Shown piece after piece: positions 25,820 to 34,530 of a stretch of 64,000 nt of DNA. Every line of letters starts with the position of its first letter. Within the stretch, counting starts at the first letter, position 1. The translations under genes and the position numbers were made by a program. Under the pieces are notes generated by a model. That model was given only the letters and a program-made list of their open reading frames with translations, was not told the DNA's origin and did no database searches. The stretch comes from an uncultured Victivallis sp. (GTDB lineage Bacteria > Verrucomicrobiota > Lentisphaeria > Victivallales > Victivallaceae): contig CALXOE010000003.1 of the NCBI GenBank assembly GCA_944389935.1, positions 1-64,000 on the forward strand, in the 5' to 3' direction.

Positions 25820-26836
25820 TTATTTCACCTCCCGGATTCGGCGGATCAGATCGGCGGTTTCGCCGGTGTAGGATTCGTAGAGTTTCTCCATTTTCTTCGC
25901 GAACGGGGCTTTGTCGACCTTGATGAATTCGACGCCGAGCTCTTTTGCGCGGGCGAGGGCGCGTTCATCGGCTTCTGCCCAGAGTTTGCGTTCGAGCACA
26001 CCTGATTCATCGGCGGCGGTCTGAAGCCAGCGGCGCTCCTCTTTGGAGAGGGAGTCCCAGGTTGCGCGGCTGACCACGAGCAGGTCTGGAACCATGACGT
26101 GTTCACTGAACGTGAAGTATTTGCACACTTCCATGTGGCGTCCGGTCTCGAAGCTCGGCAGATTGTTTTCGGCGCCGTCAACAGTACCCTGCGAGAGGGC
26201 TGTGTAGAGTTCGCCGAACGGAATCGGCGTCGGCGCACCGCCGAAAGCGCTGACCATATCCATGGCGCTGCGGCTCTGCTGGGTGCGGATCTTGAGCCCC
26301 TTGAGATCGTCCACGCTGCGGATCGGTTTTTTCGTGGTGTAGAAGTTGCGGGTACCGGCGTCGTAGTAGACGAGTCCGCGCATGGCGGGGAGCCGCTCGG
26401 CGAGTTCTTTGCCGATGGGGCCGTTCAGCACTTTCCAGAAGTGTTCCTCATCGCGGAAGACATAGGGCAGTCCGATCGCGGTGATTTCCGGGACGCTCGA
26501 CTCGAGTACGGCGGTCGAGGTTTTGGCGAGATCGATCTGGCCGTTCTGCGCCTGCTTGAGACACTCGGCTTCGGAGCCGATCATGCCGGAGGGGTAGACC
26601 TGGATCTGCAGTTTGCCGCCGGAGAGTTCCGCGAGCCGTTCGGCCATGTGCATCATTGCTTCATGGACGGGGTGGTCGGTCGGGAGTCCGTGACCGAGTT
26701 TCAGGATGCGGGAGCCGCCGTCGTCCCCCTGCTGGCGCGCGCGCACATGATACGCGAACCCCAGCGAAACGAGCAGCAGCGCAAGCAGGACTCCGCCGAT
26801 GATCCGGGAAGTCCGTTCGGAAAACATCTTCGACAT
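25820..26836 (-). CDS. dctP: TRAP transporter solute-binding protein (DctP)
   Basis: 338 residues from ATG 26836, behind GGAGGAGGA; ATG 26827 is an alternative. An N-terminal membrane/signal segment (about 12-30) is followed by the DctP fold: LGHGLPTDHPVHEAMMHMAE, GKLQIQVYPSGMIGSEAE, a segment GLKIRTQQSRSAMD with the Arg that normally binds the ligand carboxylate, and QGTVDGAENNLPSFE. The conserved arginine points to an organic acid such as a sugar acid or uronate. Given the lyase- and glucuronidase-type genes in the window, a uronate ligand is plausible but unproven. Confidence 0.93.
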   Translation of the reverse strand: MSKMFSERTSRIIGGVLLALLLVSLGFAYHVRARQQGDDGGSRILKLGHGLPTDHPVHEAMMHMAERLAELSGGKLQIQVYPSGMIGSEAECLKQAQNGQIDLAKTSTAVLESSVPEITAIGLPYVFRDEEHFWKVLNGPIGKELAERLPAMRGLVYYDAGTRNFYTTKKPIRSVDDLKGLKIRTQQSRSAMDMVSAFGGAPTPIPFGELYTALSQGTVDGAENNLPSFETGRHMEVCKYFTFSEHVMVPDLLVVSRATWDSLSKEERRWLQTAADESGVLERKLWAEADERALARAKELGVEFIKVDKAPFAKKMEKLYESYTGETADLIRRIREVK

Positions 26837-26887
26837 TCCTCCTCCATTTCTTCCTCTGAATTTGAGCTGCAAAAAGAGTTTACTTAC

Positions 26888-26916
26888 ACTGTACAATGGT
26901 GAGGTTGATTTTTCAA
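26888..26916 (-). promoter_or_regulatory. Promoter of the dctPQM operon
   Basis: Minus strand TTGAAA (26916-26911), 17 bp, TACAGT (26893-26888). The predicted leader is about 45 nt. The same -10 TACAGT is used by the propeller gene at 57.8-58.9 kb. Confidence 0.6.
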
Positions 26917-26985
26917 GCGCTTTTCCGCAGGGAGATTGAGATGCGGGGAAAATCGTTGTATGTTACCGGAAACACGGGAGAAGGC

Positions 26986-27532
26986 ATGAAGAAGATTCCT
27001 ACGGGAGTGGCGCGGCTTTTCCGGAACTATCCGGTGGCGACGGGCTGCATGGTTTTCTGTTTGATTCCGGTGCTGGCGTGGGTAGCGTTCGACGCGTATT
27101 CCCGGATCAGGTTCGCTTCGACGGTCCGGAACATCGAGCGCGAGGGAATCATCTGCCGCTACTCCGATTTCCGGGAATGGTACGTTTCATCGCCCGAGGC
27201 GGTTCTCGCCGAATTCGACCGCCTTGGCAAAGCGATGAGTGTGGCGGAATCGAAATATTCTCCGCCCGGGACTCTGAACTCGGTTCCGTCGCATTGGTCG
27301 CAGAGGAGGCGGCTCTTCCCAAGGGAAGCCGCATAATCCGTTCACTGGCGATCCGATAAAGCTGGAATCGGGCCGTCTCTCGCGGCTGCTGCCGGATGAA
27401 GAACTCGAAACATTTCAGGGATTCCGCCTCTATGGCGGGGGCGCCCCGTCCGGCCCCCCCCCCCCCCCGGTCGAGCTCACCCGTACAATCCGAACGTATA
27501 GCCTGCCGGGCAGGAGGAATCAGGGAAAGTGA
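26986..27532 (+). pseudogene. Frameshifted small membrane-anchored protein with 15-C tract
   Basis: ATG 26986, behind GGGAGAAGGC, opens a frame with a membrane helix (about residues 16-38, CMVFCLIPVLAWVAF) and soluble part that stops at 27336. A second coding-like stretch, in the +1 frame, picks up near 27300 (HNPFTGDPIKLESGRLS, then GFRLYGGG) and runs into 15 consecutive C (27454-27468). After the tract another frame (PVELTRTIRTYSLPG) runs to a TGA at 27530-27532. Two frame changes are needed to read one protein, so it is a decayed gene, a phase-variable gene, or a site of assembly error. No homolog is recognised; the NPFTG...GFRL layout recalls C-termini of small envelope proteins. Confidence 0.5.
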
Positions 27533-27539
27533 ACGTTTT

Positions 27540-29009
27540 TTATTTGCGCAGTTCGACCAGTACGTAGAGAGCCGGACGGCGCAGAGAATTTTCTTTCAGA
27601 AATTGATCGGAATATCGAGTCGCCGCATTTTCCAGCAAAGGAACTCTGACGAGTATTCCGTTTTCTGAACGCTCCCAATCTCCCGAGAGATCGGTTGTTT
27701 CACCGAAAATCCCGATTCGGGTTACTGCGGCAATGGAATCTGCAGCAATGTCGGGGAAGGTTAAACGCAAGGTACTGCATAGTTCTTTTTCCTGCCTTTC
27801 AAGCGTGGCGTTTTCAAACACTGCCGCGACAAGAATTTTGTTTCCGAAACGAAACGCGCTCATGCGGTCGCCCCGGTTGGCAAATTCGAGCCTGGGTTCG
27901 CTCCATACCCGGTTGTATGGATAAATATTCTCTCCCCCGAAAATTTCTGCAAGAGTCTCGAGGGCTTTGCCGTGTGGAGTCAGCTTTTTCCCTGCAAGCA
28001 GACATTTCCCGTATCCGTAAGCCTTCGGGTCATCCGGACTGCCGAAAGCAAAGGCCATGAGTTTATATCGTTCCGGATAACTCCAGTTGTGGGTGAGCCC
28101 CCAGTAGAGCACTGTCGGGTAAATTTGGGCAACGGCATAATATTTGCGATGAAAGAGGATTTCCGTCTGCCAGACTCCCAGATCGGGGCGACCGTTCTCT
28201 TCGGCTTTGCGACGCAGATACTCCATGCACCATTCCGGGAAGTAGTGGATGTCAATCACATCGATTGAATTCCATGCGTTGGTTTCCGACAGGGCATTCG
28301 CAAGTGCGTCAACAGAGCCACAGCATGGATATCCTCCGTAGACGACCTTGCCGCCGAGGCTGTGGATCTCTTCCGCTGCAGGTTGATGGATTTTTTTGAG
28401 GTAATCGGTCATACTTCCGTCGTAAAAACCGCTCTTCGGATGTGCCTCATTCCAGATCTGAAAATATTCGAGACAATACGGTTTCGCCCGCAAATCGGAA
28501 ACGATACGTCGTATGAACTTCCGCCATTTGGAGATGTTTTCGGGGGCGAGGGGAATGCGCGGATTGAGGATGATCCGTTCCATCCCGCCGTCTTTCTGCT
28601 TCTGGAGCTCCCAGTTGCCGTTCTTTTGCTTTCGATACTCTTTGAGCAGATAACGGTTTCCGTCAAGAGGAAGGTAGATCCGCCGGATATTTCCTGAAAT
28701 AAATTCATACTTTCCGCGGTGCGATGCCCAGCCCGGCGCATATCCGATCATCGGCAGAACCTGAACGCCGCGGTCGAGATTCTGTTTGATTCTGGCGTAT
28801 ATTTTCTCCAGATACGCCTCGTTGAATTTTCCCTCTTCCGGTTCGGCAGAGCTCCAGCTGATGTCGAAACGATTCCAACCGGCAAATGTATCCCAGCAGG
28901 GACTGCTCAGGTCACCTCCCTGACAAACCCCGGAGAATTCCCGGAATGTGACCGCATGTACAATTCCGATGGTCAGGGACAGACCCACTGCAAGCATATA
29001 TTTCATCAT
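27540..29009 (-). CDS. Secreted clan-A glycoside hydrolase (GH5/39-like), copy 2
   Basis: 489 residues with a short signal peptide (MLAVGLSLTIGIVHA). The TIM-barrel signatures of retaining clan-A enzymes are visible: acid/base Asn187-Glu188 in YFQIWNEAHP, VIDIHYFPEW, and a nucleophile candidate Glu283 in VWQTEILF. It is a clear paralog of the gene just upstream: both have DPKAYG(Y/F)G, Y.EYFQIWNEAHP and a similar beta-rich C-terminal region. The first ATG overlaps the upstream stop (CGATGATG), and GGAGG lies 3-6 bases before the tandem ATGs. Substrate unknown. Confidence 0.82.
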   Translation of the reverse strand: MMKYMLAVGLSLTIGIVHAVTFREFSGVCQGGDLSSPCWDTFAGWNRFDISWSSAEPEEGKFNEAYLEKIYARIKQNLDRGVQVLPMIGYAPGWASHRGKYEFISGNIRRIYLPLDGNRYLLKEYRKQKNGNWELQKQKDGGMERIILNPRIPLAPENISKWRKFIRRIVSDLRAKPYCLEYFQIWNEAHPKSGFYDGSMTDYLKKIHQPAAEEIHSLGGKVVYGGYPCCGSVDALANALSETNAWNSIDVIDIHYFPEWCMEYLRRKAEENGRPDLGVWQTEILFHRKYYAVAQIYPTVLYWGLTHNWSYPERYKLMAFAFGSPDDPKAYGYGKCLLAGKKLTPHGKALETLAEIFGGENIYPYNRVWSEPRLEFANRGDRMSAFRFGNKILVAAVFENATLERQEKELCSTLRLTFPDIAADSIAAVTRIGIFGETTDLSGDWERSENGILVRVPLLENAATRYSDQFLKENSLRRPALYVLVELRK

Positions 29010-30562
29010 CGGCCTCCGGCGGTTTTCAAGGTGATGACCGTATAGAATACCTGCGGAAGAAAATCTTCCGGCATATCAGTAAACCGGAATTCGCTTCGGT
29101 CGGGTTCGCGGATCGGAACATTGACCGCCGTTCCATCTCCCGCTTCCAGGCGTTCGGTGAGATCCATTCGCGAACCATACATGCTGACCCGTTCAATTTT
29201 AGCAATACAGTCAGGGGCGATCTCCGGGAATTCCAGACGGAGCACCGGCAGTTCGTAATCGAGGTGGATCGTATCCTGGTCCCCGTTCCAGTCAACAAAA
29301 ATCTTTGCATGATTATTCGGCAACAGATGCGCAGCCGTGATAATGCGGTTCCCAACCCGGAACGATTCCAGCGAACTGGCAAGTTCATTGAGTTCGAACT
29401 TCAACTTCGGTGTACTTTTGACGGGGGCATACGACTCCAGCGGTGCGCCGTTCAGAAGTTCAGCGAGGGTTTCAAGACTTTTTCCGCTGAGATTCTGCCG
29501 CTTTCCGAGTATGAGACTGCGGCCGAACCCATATGCTTTCGGATCGTCCGGGCTGCTGTAAGCAAAATAGAATACTTTATATTGGTCTGCCCAGTTCCAA
29601 CCGTTTGCGAGTGCCCAGTAGAGAATACGCGGATAGAGATTGCCGATGTAGTTCGGATCGGAACTGAAACCGAGTTCAGTTTGCCAGATCCCTTTCTTCT
29701 CCTGCCCGCGTTCAGCCATTGCCCGTCGGAGGTATTCCATTCCCGCCAGGGGAAAATAATGAATATCGATTACATCGACAGAGCTCCAGGCATCATGTCG
29801 GTCGAGTAAATTCACAAGTTCGCGGAGGGGAGCTCCGCAGATCCACCCCCCGTAGACGACTTTCCCCCCGAGTTCATGAATGACTTCCGCTGCAGGCAGA
29901 TGGACGTTTCTCATATAGGTATCCATATCGCCGTACCAGAAGGAACTCGACGGATGTGCCTCGTTCCAGATCTGGAAATATTCGACGCTGTACGGTTCTT
30001 TTCTCAAAAAAGAGACGGCCTTGCGTACAAATGCTTTCCACTCCTCGACCTGGTCATCCTGCACGAAGCGCTGGCTCATACGCCGGGCAGTGATTGGGGT
30101 CGCGTTGACCAGGATCTGTCTCTCTATTCCGTTGATTTTCTGGCGGTTGAATACCCGCAGAGAGAAATCCCCATCCGCACGTCTGGTGATAGAATATTGC
30201 CTTCCGCAGAAATCGAACTCCTGATCCGGAATATTTTCCGTCGTCCAGCCGCTGCCGTAATCGAGTATCGGCAGAACCTTTGCACCGCGGGTTTGCATGG
30301 CCAGAATCCGATTTCCGAATTTCTTCAGAGCTTCAATGTTCCACTTGCCGCCACGTTCGGATTGCAGGGTATGCCATGAAAGATCCATGCGATCCCATCC
30401 CAGGGCCATCGGCCACAATTCTGGTAAGGAAGCATTGCCGTGGCAGACCCCGGAAAAATTCCGGAACGTGCGTTCCGGCGGGACTGTTTGTGTTTGGGAC
30501 AAGCAGCCGTTCCCCGCGAGGAGGATCATCAGCCCGAACAGGGGAAAAATGATGCGGTTCAT
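29006..30562 (-). CDS. Lipoprotein clan-A glycoside hydrolase (GH5/39-like), copy 1
   Basis: 518 residues from ATG 30562. The signal PLFGLMILLAGNGC has a lipobox-like end at Cys20, so the enzyme is probably anchored to the outer membrane. Acid/base Glu201 lies in YFQIWNEAHP (Asn200-Glu201) and the nucleophile candidate Glu296 in GIWQTELGFS. It is paralogous to the next gene; one is tethered and one looks secreted. An in-frame ATG at 30589 overlaps the pilin stop (ATGA) and would add nine residues before the signal. Third gene of the module regulator - prepilin - GH - GH. Confidence 0.82.
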   Translation of the reverse strand: MNRIIFPLFGLMILLAGNGCLSQTQTVPPERTFRNFSGVCHGNASLPELWPMALGWDRMDLSWHTLQSERGGKWNIEALKKFGNRILAMQTRGAKVLPILDYGSGWTTENIPDQEFDFCGRQYSITRRADGDFSLRVFNRQKINGIERQILVNATPITARRMSQRFVQDDQVEEWKAFVRKAVSFLRKEPYSVEYFQIWNEAHPSSSFWYGDMDTYMRNVHLPAAEVIHELGGKVVYGGWICGAPLRELVNLLDRHDAWSSVDVIDIHYFPLAGMEYLRRAMAERGQEKKGIWQTELGFSSDPNYIGNLYPRILYWALANGWNWADQYKVFYFAYSSPDDPKAYGFGRSLILGKRQNLSGKSLETLAELLNGAPLESYAPVKSTPKLKFELNELASSLESFRVGNRIITAAHLLPNNHAKIFVDWNGDQDTIHLDYELPVLRLEFPEIAPDCIAKIERVSMYGSRMDLTERLEAGDGTAVNVPIREPDRSEFRFTDMPEDFLPQVFYTVITLKTAGGR

Positions 30563-30585
30563 ACGATGGTTTCTTTCCGATGAAT

Positions 30586-31467
30586 TCATTTCCGGTACCG
30601 ACGGTAGTTGCGCAGATAAAGCCCCTCTTTCCACGTCCCGGACTCCTGCGTGTGCAGCTGCAGGACCTGCTTCTGAGTGAAACTTGCGACACTGCCGTCT
30701 CCGTAAAGACAGTTCCCGTTGATGTGGTCGAACTCCTGCAGCATTGGACTGCGATTGCAGCCGCTGTAAAACAGGGCGGTATCGGCATAGATGGGCATGG
30801 CGCTGTTGATTTCCGGATTTTTGAGATTCAGACCGAGATACGGTTTTGTGGTTACTCCGGGATCCTGCACGCCGTCTGCTCTGGCACTGGTATAGGCAAT
30901 CCAGATTGTTGCTTTGTTGTCTTGTTTCCAGTAATCGCGATAGGCCTGGAATTCTGTTTTGACGTTTGCTGGACAATAAAAAGTTTTCGGGTCGCCAATC
31001 AAACCGAGTCGCCAGAGGATTCCTACGCTTATCCATTGATTCCCCTGCATGGCGGCTTTTTCGTGCCTGAGCCGGAGATAGGCATTCTGATCTGAGGCTG
31101 CATACATCCCGACTCCCGTGCCGATCTGCTTGAGATTGCTGATACAACTTGTCGACTTTGCACGCATCCGCGCCTGATTCAAGGCGGGAAAGAGCATAGA
31201 GGCGAGGATTGCGATGATCGCTATCACGATGAGGAGCTCTATGAGCGTAAATGCCGCCTTTTTCGTCACATGACTGTGAGAGGCTGGGGGCGTGTCCGCC
31301 GCCCGGCGTGTTTTCTGGATCTGTTCAGGCTGTGGGGTCGGAGACAGGGCGGTTGTGGCAGGTACTCGCCGGTGCAGGGAGATGAGACCGCTTTCCGGGT
31401 GGAGACGGCCGCCGTTTTCGTTGATGTTCACTTTCGATTGTTCCGGCATTGTAAAACGTTGATTCAT
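30586..31467 (-). CDS. Prepilin-like protein with long N-terminal extension
   Basis: 293 residues from ATG 31467, behind AGGAGG. A type IV-pilin/pseudopilin signal appears unusually late: [20 protein letters not shown], with processing expected at Ala72|Phe73 and Glu at +5 (Glu77), then [20 protein letters not shown]. About 70 hydrophilic, Pro/Thr-rich residues precede it, far longer than the normal leader. The C-terminus carries the H-x8-DG motif ([13 protein letters not shown]) of the abundant Lentisphaerota/Planctomycete pilin-like family. Its position between a regulator and two glycosidases suggests a surface or secretion role in glycan use, which is inference. Confidence 0.85.
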   Translation of the reverse strand: MNQRFTMPEQSKVNINENGGRLHPESGLISLHRRVPATTALSPTPQPEQIQKTRRAADTPPASHSHVTKKAAFTLIELLIVIAIIAILASMLFPALNQARMRAKSTSCISNLKQIGTGVGMYAASDQNAYLRLRHEKAAMQGNQWISVGILWRLGLIGDPKTFYCPANVKTEFQAYRDYWKQDNKATIWIAYTSARADGVQDPGVTTKPYLGLNLKNPEINSAMPIYADTALFYSGCNRSPMLQEFDHINGNCLYGDGSVASFTQKQVLQLHTQESGTWKEGLYLRNYRRYRK

Positions 31468-31490
31468 TGTTTCCTCCTGAAAATCGTGAT

Positions 31491-32570
31491 TTATTGATGA
31501 TTGAAAGAGATTTTTCCCGTTCTGCATGGTGCGGTTGAACTGCGCCGGATCAGGACCGGGCGCAACATTCGGTGGATGAAATTCGGCCCGTTCGCTTCCG
31601 GTCCGGTCAGAATTGCGATCGTTTCGCGGACCATGTTGGAGACGTCGCTGCCGATTGTTGTTAATGGCGGATTCATATAAGCGGCCTGCCAGAATTCGCC
31701 GATTGAAATTACGCTGAGATCCTGCGGAAGCCGGATCCCAGTTTCGTTGCAGGCACGGTAAATTCCGAACGAGGAACATTCGGAAAGCGTGAACAACCCT
31801 GTGAAACCCGGGGCGGATTCAGAAAAACGCTTTTTCAGTGTCAGGTAGACTTTTTCCGGCACAAAGTCACCGTGGACAATGCCGCAGTCGATGATTTCCG
31901 AATCGATGCTGTTCAGTTCGCAAAATTGGCGAAAGCCCTTAATGCGGTTGTGCATTTCTTCCGATTTCGGTTCTGAAACGAGCACGGCCAGGGAACGATG
32001 ACCTAGGCTGACAAGGTGATGGGCTGCCTTGGCTCCGGCATATTCGTCATCGGCGTGAACACAATGGACGGCGAAGCACGACAAATTGCCGCTGAAGATG
32101 ACAAACGGGATTTTCAGCTCTTCCAGACAGCGGAGCTGTTCCGAAGTGAACATTTGTCCATCGGTTACAACCACCATCGCATCGATTCTGGTTTGAGGAA
32201 ATTCGTGTGGAACTTTCAGTCGCCAGTCATAACGGAGCACCTTAAGTTCATAGTTCAGCTTGTCGGCCATATCAAAGAAATGGTGTTCGACTCGCGCATA
32301 CCAGTCCGATTGCCAGTGCGGGAGTGCCAGGCAGATGACGGGAGCGGCTCCGTGGCGGAAATTCAGTATCTCGTCGGTGATTTCCATTTCGCGCCCGGTA
32401 TTTTTCTTCAGCAATCCCTCTGCAACCAGCCGACTGGTTGCTTTGGCAACGGTCGCCTGACTGACCGAGTAATCGCGCATGATCGTCCGGAACGAAGCGA
32501 ACGGCTGCCCGGGGACGCCGCCGAGAGCACGTGTTTTTAAACTTTCATACAGTTTGTTTGCCTTGGTCAT
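31491..32570 (-). CDS. GntR-type winged-helix / LacI-type ligand-domain regulator
   Basis: 359 residues from ATG 32570 (GGAG 7 bases upstream). The N-terminal 75 residues form a GntR-like winged helix ([20 protein letters not shown] then [12 protein letters not shown]), followed by a periplasmic-binding-protein-like sugar domain (about 85-350), with [20 protein letters not shown] near the end as in LacI-family regulators. It heads the prepilin-GH-GH module 23 bases downstream and probably controls it in response to a sugar. Inverted half-sites CTGTAT/ATACAG in its own promoter suggest autoregulation. Confidence 0.88.
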   Translation of the reverse strand: MTKANKLYESLKTRALGGVPGQPFASFRTIMRDYSVSQATVAKATSRLVAEGLLKKNTGREMEITDEILNFRHGAAPVICLALPHWQSDWYARVEHHFFDMADKLNYELKVLRYDWRLKVPHEFPQTRIDAMVVVTDGQMFTSEQLRCLEELKIPFVIFSGNLSCFAVHCVHADDEYAGAKAAHHLVSLGHRSLAVLVSEPKSEEMHNRIKGFRQFCELNSIDSEIIDCGIVHGDFVPEKVYLTLKKRFSESAPGFTGLFTLSECSSFGIYRACNETGIRLPQDLSVISIGEFWQAAYMNPPLTTIGSDVSNMVRETIAILTGPEANGPNFIHRMLRPVLIRRSSTAPCRTGKISFNHQ

Positions 32571-32592
32571 GGTGTATCTCCGCAGTGTATCT

Positions 32593-32633
32593 CTGTATGA
32601 TGATATTATCCCGGCGTGATACAGTAAATGCAA
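32593..32633 (-). promoter_or_regulatory. Promoter and candidate operator of the first glycan module
   Basis: Minus strand TTGCAT (32633-32628), 17 bp, GATAAT (32610-32605). An inverted repeat has one arm ATACAG (32619-32624) inside the promoter spacer and the other, CTGTAT (32593-32598), at the expected transcription start. TGTATCTC is also repeated directly at 32573-32580 and 32586-32593. The geometry fits a repressor dimer that blocks RNA polymerase. Confidence 0.5.
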
Positions 32634-32939
32634 GCTGATTTATAAAAAAAGTGAAAATTTCTATTTCCGGAATGCAGAGATCAGAGGCAGTTGAAATTGC
32701 ATTTTATTTTGGAGAGGAACGAATTACACATCATCATTGAAGTGCTCCCTCAGGTTCGGTTTGACGGAAGATTGCTCGTGTCGCACAGAGTTTTCCGGGA
32801 TAAATTCGGAGAAAACTGGAATTGCTGTATCACTTTTTCCGTTGGGGCAGGCAGCTGCTGCGCAGGGAAAGTGAAACTGCCGCAGAACGTATTTCCCTCT
32901 TCCGTCGGAATCGGAATACCGGCTGTTCCGGCTGCCTGG
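32634..32939. other. Stretch without a recognisable gene
   Basis: Between the regulator promoter and the signal peptidase gene end I see no convincing gene or RNA. The part near 32640-32660 is A/T-rich; the rest has ordinary composition, with an open plus-strand frame that lacks a ribosome site and continues as the antisense of the peptidase gene. Confidence 0.4.
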
Positions 32940-33431
32940 TCACCGTTCCGAGCCGGGGAGGCGGGCGAGGACGGCGCTCTGCGGAACCGGCCCGAAATCG
33001 CGGCTGTCGAGGGAAAGCTGCGGCGCGTCGCCGAGCAGGAAGAGTTCCCCTTCCGGCACGTCGAAGCGGTCGATCCGCGCCGAACCGATCTCTTCGACCA
33101 GCCGGTAGTAGCGCATGTACTCTCCCGCCTGAACCAGCAGATTGAACCCCTCGTCGAGCCGGAAGATCACGACCTCGTCGCCGGGGAGCGCGTAGATCCG
33201 CTTGAGACAGGTTTCGCCATGGTGCCGGAAGAGCACGACTTCGCCGCGTCGGAACGGTTCGTCGCGGCAGAATATCTGCTTTTTTCCGAAGAGAAGCTGC
33301 CCGCTGTGGTAAGTCGGCGTCATCGAGTCACCGCTCACGATGATCAGGCGATACGGGCAGAGTGCGGCGCTTCCGATCAGGAAGAGTCCCAGCGCGGCAA
33401 GGATCAGCAGTCGTTTTCTTTTTTTGCTCAT
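32940..33431 (-). CDS. Type I signal peptidase-like protein (S26 family)
   Basis: 163 residues. One N-terminal membrane helix (8-24), then the catalytic serine in VSGDSMTPTY (Ser36), the general-base lysine in CLKRIYALPGD (Lys77) and the conserved late box GELFLLGDAPQLSLDSRDFG. It is short, like the minimal bacterial and SipW-type enzymes. It should cleave Sec signal peptides outside the inner membrane, but not prepilin signals, which need PilD. It lies between the two prepilin-GH modules, separated from the downstream one by a terminator, and may be a dedicated processing enzyme, though that is speculation. Confidence 0.85.
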   Translation of the reverse strand: MSKKRKRLLILAALGLFLIGSAALCPYRLIIVSGDSMTPTYHSGQLLFGKKQIFCRDEPFRRGEVVLFRHHGETCLKRIYALPGDEVVIFRLDEGFNLLVQAGEYMRYYRLVEEIGSARIDRFDVPEGELFLLGDAPQLSLDSRDFGPVPQSAVLARLPGSER

Positions 33432-33567
33432 ACTCTTAACGATAGCGCGTCAAAGGAGAAAGTGCAACCGCTCTCCCGCCGTTTTCAGATGGTTTGCAAA
33501 AAAGAAATCGTTTCTTAACCGGATTTTAATTTTGCGTCTGGAACGGGGAAGTTGATCCGGGTGAATG

Positions 33568-33597
33568 AAAAAACTCCGGATTGTGGAATCCGGAGTT
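33568..33597 (-). terminator. Intrinsic terminator of the second glycan module
   Basis: AACTCCGGATT (33572-33582) pairs perfectly with AATCCGGAGTT (33587-33597) around GTGG. On the minus strand it ends in six T. It lies about 45 bases after the second prepilin gene. Confidence 0.88.
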
Positions 33598-33643
33598 GAG
33601 AAAAGATTCGGACTTTTTCCGGGGTGTCACGACAGAAAGCGGA

Positions 33644-34408
33644 TTACAAACCGTCGGTCCCGATAAAGACTCTTCCGTCGAAGAAGTAATAAGGCTTGTT
33701 CATGTCTTTCAAATCTGCGGGAGTCTGGCTCAAAACATGACCGTCGGCATAAGCCAGAATCGATTTTCTGCCGTTGCCGTGTGCCATGTAAACACCGACC
33801 CCCTCCCAGAGATCCGAGCCATAGGAGAATCTGGGATAACTGCCTTTCTGCTTGGTGGAATAGGTATCCGCATAAATCGGCGTCTGAGACGGCAATTTCA
33901 TCTTGACGAGTGAAAAATAATAGGACTGCACGTTTCCCGGCGATGAACTTGACAGAATAATGTAGTTTCCCATCCGACCCGCCCGCTTGGGATCGGTAAG
34001 AAAGTCGGAGTAATCGATTCCGAATGTGCTCTGCCAGAAAAACGAGAAATCATTTTTGTCCGGAGTGGCACGATTGACGGACGATGGACATTGAATGCTC
34101 TTTTTGTCCAGATAGCCGCCGCCGTGTATGGAGAAATGACCCTCGCTATCCTGCTTGTTGCAGAGTACGGCAGACCAGAGGCGGAAAGTGGAACTCGAAC
34201 CCGCACTGTCCATCCGGTAACCAACGTAATAGTCGCTGTGGTCGCCCGCATATTGAATTTGGGCCAGCATCGTTTGCTTCTTGTTGTTGGCGCATTGCGA
34301 TTCCTTGGCCCGGTCTCTCGCCTGATTCAGCGCCGGCAGCAGCATCGACGCCAGAATCGCGATGATCGCAATTACAACAAGCAATTCTATCAATGTAAAT
34401 TTTTTCAT
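33644..34408 (-). CDS. Prepilin-like protein, short leader, H-x-DG family
   Basis: 254 residues from ATG 34408, behind AGGAGGT. The signal is only MKK before [20 protein letters not shown], so the residue at -1 is Lys instead of the Gly or Ala that PilD normally wants; Glu8 is at +5. The body has the usual [19 protein letters not shown] helix and a C-terminal [17 protein letters not shown] (H-x11-DG). It is the last gene of the regulator - GH - prepilin module and is closed by a terminator. Role of the family in glycan use is not established. Confidence 0.86.
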   Translation of the reverse strand: MKKFTLIELLVVIAIIAILASMLLPALNQARDRAKESQCANNKKQTMLAQIQYAGDHSDYYVGYRMDSAGSSSTFRLWSAVLCNKQDSEGHFSIHGGGYLDKKSIQCPSSVNRATPDKNDFSFFWQSTFGIDYSDFLTDPKRAGRMGNYIILSSSSPGNVQSYYFSLVKMKLPSQTPIYADTYSTKQKGSYPRFSYGSDLWEGVGVYMAHGNGRKSILAYADGHVLSQTPADLKDMNKPYYFFDGRVFIGTDGL

Positions 34409-34530
34409 CCTGTTACCTCCTGAGGTTCGTTTGAAAAGCAATTTTCATGGATCATTTACATTCTTTGTTCAACGGGAGAGGGCGTCAAGTGGTCGCAAAC
34501 GCCCCCTCTCTGGTCCTCCGTATGTCGACC

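Noticed and set aside
31270..31497. Short open frames on the plus strand opposite the first prepilin N-terminus
   Set aside because: No ribosome site, and the minus strand has a well-supported start (AGGAGG and ATG at 31467).
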